IMG/VR virus record: IMGVR_UViG_3300025101_000080
Coordinates: 1-35,133 of that record
Reading direction: 5' to 3' (one strand)
Length of the DNA stretch: 35,133 nt
Origin: a virus
Shown: one piece after another, positions 32,579 to 35,133 of the stretch
How positions within the stretch are numbered: position 1 is the first letter of the stretch
Layout of the letters: each line of letters begins with the position of its first letter
Translations under genes and position numbers: made by a program
Notes under the pieces: model-generated
Told to the model about the DNA's origin: nothing
What the model saw: only the letters and a program-made list of their open reading frames with translations
Databases searched by the model: none

Positions 32579-33624
32579 TGTTAGGAACATATTACTATCA
32601 CGAGATACTTAGAAAGACAGTTATTGCATTCGGTACGCTGTTTAATGATATTCATATTCGACATCAAGATAATAAAGGAAAAGATATTAGTGATATGAAA
32701 GTTGCGTTGGCATATGGCCCAATGCAAAAGTTTTTAGCAAGAATTGAACAACAACCAGAGTTAAATCGATCAACACAGATTACTCTACCTAGAATGTCAT
32801 TTGAGATGACAAACATTACATATGATGCAACAAGAAAAGCAGGTATAACTCAAACATTTAAAGCATCTGATGGTAGTAATCTTCGTAAGGTGTTTATGCC
32901 TGTACCATACAATGTTGGATTTGAATTAAATGTATTGGTAAAATTAAATGATGATGGATTACAAATCGTAGAACAGATACTTCCATATTTCCAACCAGCA
33001 TTCAACTTAAGTGTTGATCTAGTAAGTGTGATTGGTGAGAAGAGAGATATTAGTGTTGTATTAGATAATATATCATTTCAAGATGATTATGAAGGTGATT
33101 TTGCAACTCGAAGAGCATTAATATACACTCTTAATTTTACTGCAAAGACATATCTATTTGGCCCTGTTGCAGATACTCCAGAAGGAATCATCAAAAAGGT
33201 TCAGTTGGATTACCATACAACTATGGACAAAGAGAATGCAAGAAGAGAACTCAGATACGTTACTACTCCACAAGCAGTCAAAGATTATGATAATGATAAC
33301 ACTGCTACATTAACATTTAACGTCAATACATCACAGGTTAGAATCAATGTAAATGATACGAGTGCATTTGCTGTAAAAGATAGAATTGTGATTGATAGTG
33401 AGGTAATGCAAATCAATGAAATACCTGATGCTACAACGTTAGCAGTGAAGAGAGGATTTAGTCGAACTATTAAGGCAGAACATATTGAAAATTCAAAAGT
33501 TAATAAATTAACTACAGCAGACGATGCTCTGATAGAAGTTGGAGATGATTTCGGATTTAATGAAACATCTAGCATCTTTACAGATTCATTACAATTTAAT
33601 CCTGCTACAAGGACAGACTCATGA
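32578..33624 (+). CDS. 15: Tail sheath stabiliser / tail completion protein gp15
   Basis: This 348-residue protein is T4 gp15, which caps the tail and joins it to the neck. 'LQIVEQILPYFQPAFN' is almost identical to T4 gp15, and 'YYYHEILRKTVIAFGTLFND' with 'TLPRMSFEMTNITYDATRK' also match. The first 235 residues cover the family length (T4: 272). The C-terminal extension (about 240-330) holds 'VNDTSAFAVKDRIVIDSEVM' followed by 'VKRGFSRTIKAEH', a module also found in the giant and 2393-residue proteins. ATGA overlap with gp16. Confidence 0.93.
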   Translation: MLGTYYYHEILRKTVIAFGTLFNDIHIRHQDNKGKDISDMKVALAYGPMQKFLARIEQQPELNRSTQITLPRMSFEMTNITYDATRKAGITQTFKASDGSNLRKVFMPVPYNVGFELNVLVKLNDDGLQIVEQILPYFQPAFNLSVDLVSVIGEKRDISVVLDNISFQDDYEGDFATRRALIYTLNFTAKTYLFGPVADTPEGIIKKVQLDYHTTMDKENARRELRYVTTPQAVKDYDNDNTATLTFNVNTSQVRINVNDTSAFAVKDRIVIDSEVMQINEIPDATTLAVKRGFSRTIKAEHIENSKVNKLTTADDALIEVGDDFGFNETSSIFTDSLQFNPATRTDS

Positions 33625-34061
33625 TGAACACAAACTTTGATGATATTGAAAAATCTTTAAATGTAGAAACGTCTATTGTCAAGAAAGAAGATGATAAACC
33701 AGAACTACCAAATGTTGCTCTGAAAAAGGATGATGTTGAGAAGGATTATAATTATACAAGAGGTCAATTGTATTCATTGATTGAAAAAGGCCAAGAGGCA
33801 ATCAATGGTATTATGGAACTTGCTGGAGAGAGTGCAAGTCCAAGAGCATATGAAGTTGCAGGTCAGTTAATTAAAAGTGTTGCAGATAGCACAGATAAAT
33901 TAATGGATCTTCAAAAGAAAGTGAAAGAAATAGATGAAGAAGGTGCAAAAACACAATCAAATGTAACTAATAATGCTTTATTTGTAGGTTCAACAACAGA
34001 ACTTTCAAAAATGCTAAAGAAAGGTTTTCTAAATAATAATGATTCAAAAACTGCAGAATGA
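33621..34061 (+). CDS. 16: Terminase small subunit gp16
   Basis: A 146-residue helical protein that fits T4 gp16 (164 residues), the small terminase that regulates DNA packaging. The acidic, disordered N-terminus (1-40) is followed by helices with 'YTRGQLYSLIEKGQEAINGI' and 'ARAYEVAGQLIKSVADSTDK'-like sequence (PRAYEVAGQLIKSVA here), ending 'TELSKMLKKGF', typical of cyanophage gp16. Two ATGs in a row (33621, 33624) are possible starts; the first overlaps the gp15 stop. It is in T4 order after gp15. Confidence 0.9.
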   Translation: MMNTNFDDIEKSLNVETSIVKKEDDKPELPNVALKKDDVEKDYNYTRGQLYSLIEKGQEAINGIMELAGESASPRAYEVAGQLIKSVADSTDKLMDLQKKVKEIDEEGAKTQSNVTNNALFVGSTTELSKMLKKGFLNNNDSKTAE

Positions 34062-35133
34062 TGAAATCCTGTAAAAAAGGATACTACTATTGCAACACTG
34101 AAAAAAAGTGTATGCCTATTCCTGACGGACATACTGTTCGTGATGATGGGTTTCTTATGAAAGAAGCAAAAGATGGTGATCACGAACCAGAGATGATTCG
34201 TAATCAATTGAAAACTGCAGGTAGAGCATCTAAACGCATTGAAAAACATTCTCGTAATAAGAAGAATTTCAAAGCGTGGGTTCAATCAAAGATAACTAAG
34301 GCATCTGATTACTTAGATACTGCTGCAGATTATCTTGATAGTAAAGAAGTGGAAGAGGCAGCAAATCCTGCACAGCAGGCTGCGATTGCCATTGATATGA
34401 AAAAGAAGGGTAAGAAACCAAAGAACATGAGCGAAGAGGGTCTTCGTGCGTGGTTTGGTAAATCAAGCGGAACTACTAAGTCTGGACGCAAAGTAAAAGG
34501 TTGGGTTCAAGTTGGTGGTAAGTATGACGGTAAACCTTGTGCTCGTCAACCCGGTCAGAAAACAACTCCTAAGTGTACCTCTTCATCAAAGAGAGCATCT
34601 ATGAGTGATAAGGAAAGAGATAGTGCAAGAAGAAGAAAGGTAGCAAAAGACCCTAATCAACCGCAGAAGTCAGGTGCAGCAGCACCAACAATGGTTTCAA
34701 CTGATCCAAAGAAAAAAATGAAAGAAGAATTTACAACATTACCTCTACAGTTAGAAATTCCTAAAACAAAAAGTGATTTCACTAAAGGTTTAATGTTCCG
34801 TGAAAGTTTAGAAGCAAATAGTGGTATGCTATTTGTATTTGATCGTATTGCACAGCAGTCATTCCATATGACTGAAACAACAATACCTCTTGATATTGCA
34901 TTCATTAAAGAAAACGGAATCATTGAGAGTATCAAACCATTAGAACCAAAAGATTCTAATCCAGTATATTCAGAGGGTGCTATTGAGTTAGCAATTGAAG
35001 TAAATCGTGGTTGGTTTGCAGAGAACAATATAGAAGTGGGCGATGAGTTGGTGGTGGAGTACATTGTAGAGGATCCAAAGGAGAAGTATCGTTCAGAAAC
35101 AGGAACTATTTTTGATATCATAAACGAAGTAAA
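34058..35133 (+). CDS. Cys-motif plus DUF192 domain protein, 3' end outside window
   Basis: The frame opens in an ATGA overlap with gp16 and has no stop before the window end (358 codons seen). Numbering from the ATG at 34058: residues 5-24 carry 'CKKGYYYCNTEKKCMPIPDG', a three-cysteine motif seen in cyanophage virion proteins. The middle is very basic; near residues 150-175, 'GGKYDGKPCARQPGQKTTPK' plus a Cys, with a Lys/Arg/Ser-rich stretch, looks like a small metal- or nucleic-acid-binding unit. Residues about 228-345 match DUF192 ('LMFRESLEANSGMLFVFD', 'FHMTETTIPLDIAFI', 'AIELAIEVNRGWFAENNI'). A link to packaging or the virion is suggested only by its place between gp16 and the expected gp17. 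Confidence 0.8.
   Translation, partial: MMKSCKKGYYYCNTEKKCMPIPDGHTVRDDGFLMKEAKDGDHEPEMIRNQLKTAGRASKRIEKHSRNKKNFKAWVQSKITKASDYLDTAADYLDSKEVEEAANPAQQAAIAIDMKKKGKKPKNMSEEGLRAWFGKSSGTTKSGRKVKGWVQVGGKYDGKPCARQPGQKTTPKCTSSSKRASMSDKERDSARRRKVAKDPNQPQKSGAAAPTMVSTDPKKKMKEEFTTLPLQLEIPKTKSDFTKGLMFRESLEANSGMLFVFDRIAQQSFHMTETTIPLDIAFIKENGIIESIKPLEPKDSNPVYSEGAIELAIEVNRGWFAENNIEVGDELVVEYIVEDPKEKYRSETGTIFDIINEV

Overview
The window looks like part of the genome of a lytic, T4-type marine cyanomyovirus (Prochlorococcus or Synechococcus phage). The reasons are very low GC, genes packed on one strand, T4 baseplate and neck genes in T4 order, a phage-borne speD, and many small genes typical of cyanophages. A marine T4-type phage of another host, such as Pelagibacter, cannot be excluded from the sequence alone. 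All credible genes are on the + strand. I see no tRNA, rRNA, CRISPR array, integrase or transposon.

Region 1 (1-3572) holds small genes outside the structural module. They include a W-rich 'NGWTNYETW'-type protein, an AbrB/MazE-like protein, a GT-A type glycosyltransferase behind a near-consensus sigma-70 promoter, a 26-residue membrane peptide, and several unknowns linked by ATGA stop/start overlaps. Several have clear Shine-Dalgarno sequences. Two neighbouring genes share almost the same leader, which carries a C6 tract. speD (3569-3919) ends this block.

Region 2 (3921-34061) is the late structural block: gp25, gp6, a 4102-residue giant protein in the gp7 position, gp8, a 2393-residue DUF4815-type protein in the gp9/gp10 position, four or five small or fibre-like proteins, then gp13, gp14, gp15 (neck and tail completion) and gp16 (small terminase). 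T4-type late promoters (TATAAATA) sit in the gaps before gp25, gp8 and the 114-residue structural gene. These genes mostly lack Shine-Dalgarno sequences and are joined by overlapping or abutting stops and starts. The products would build the baseplate wedge, its peripheral fibres, the neck, and the start of the DNA-packaging machine. The window ends in an incomplete gene for a cysteine-motif plus DUF192 protein, where gp17 would be expected next.

The most interesting signals are not a new gene cluster. (a) Families of beta-rich repeat modules recur across proteins of different T4 lineages (giant protein, gp8, the 2393-residue protein, gp14 and gp15), which have grown far beyond T4 size. (b) Codon choice shows that GGWCC is absent and CCWGG nearly absent: all 14 Gly-Pro pairs I found use GGC or GGG, and nearly all Pro-Gly pairs use CCC or CCG, although GGT/GGA and CCA/CCT dominate elsewhere. 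This suggests past pressure from restriction or cytosine methylation at these sites. I find no recognisable defence or counter-defence system.
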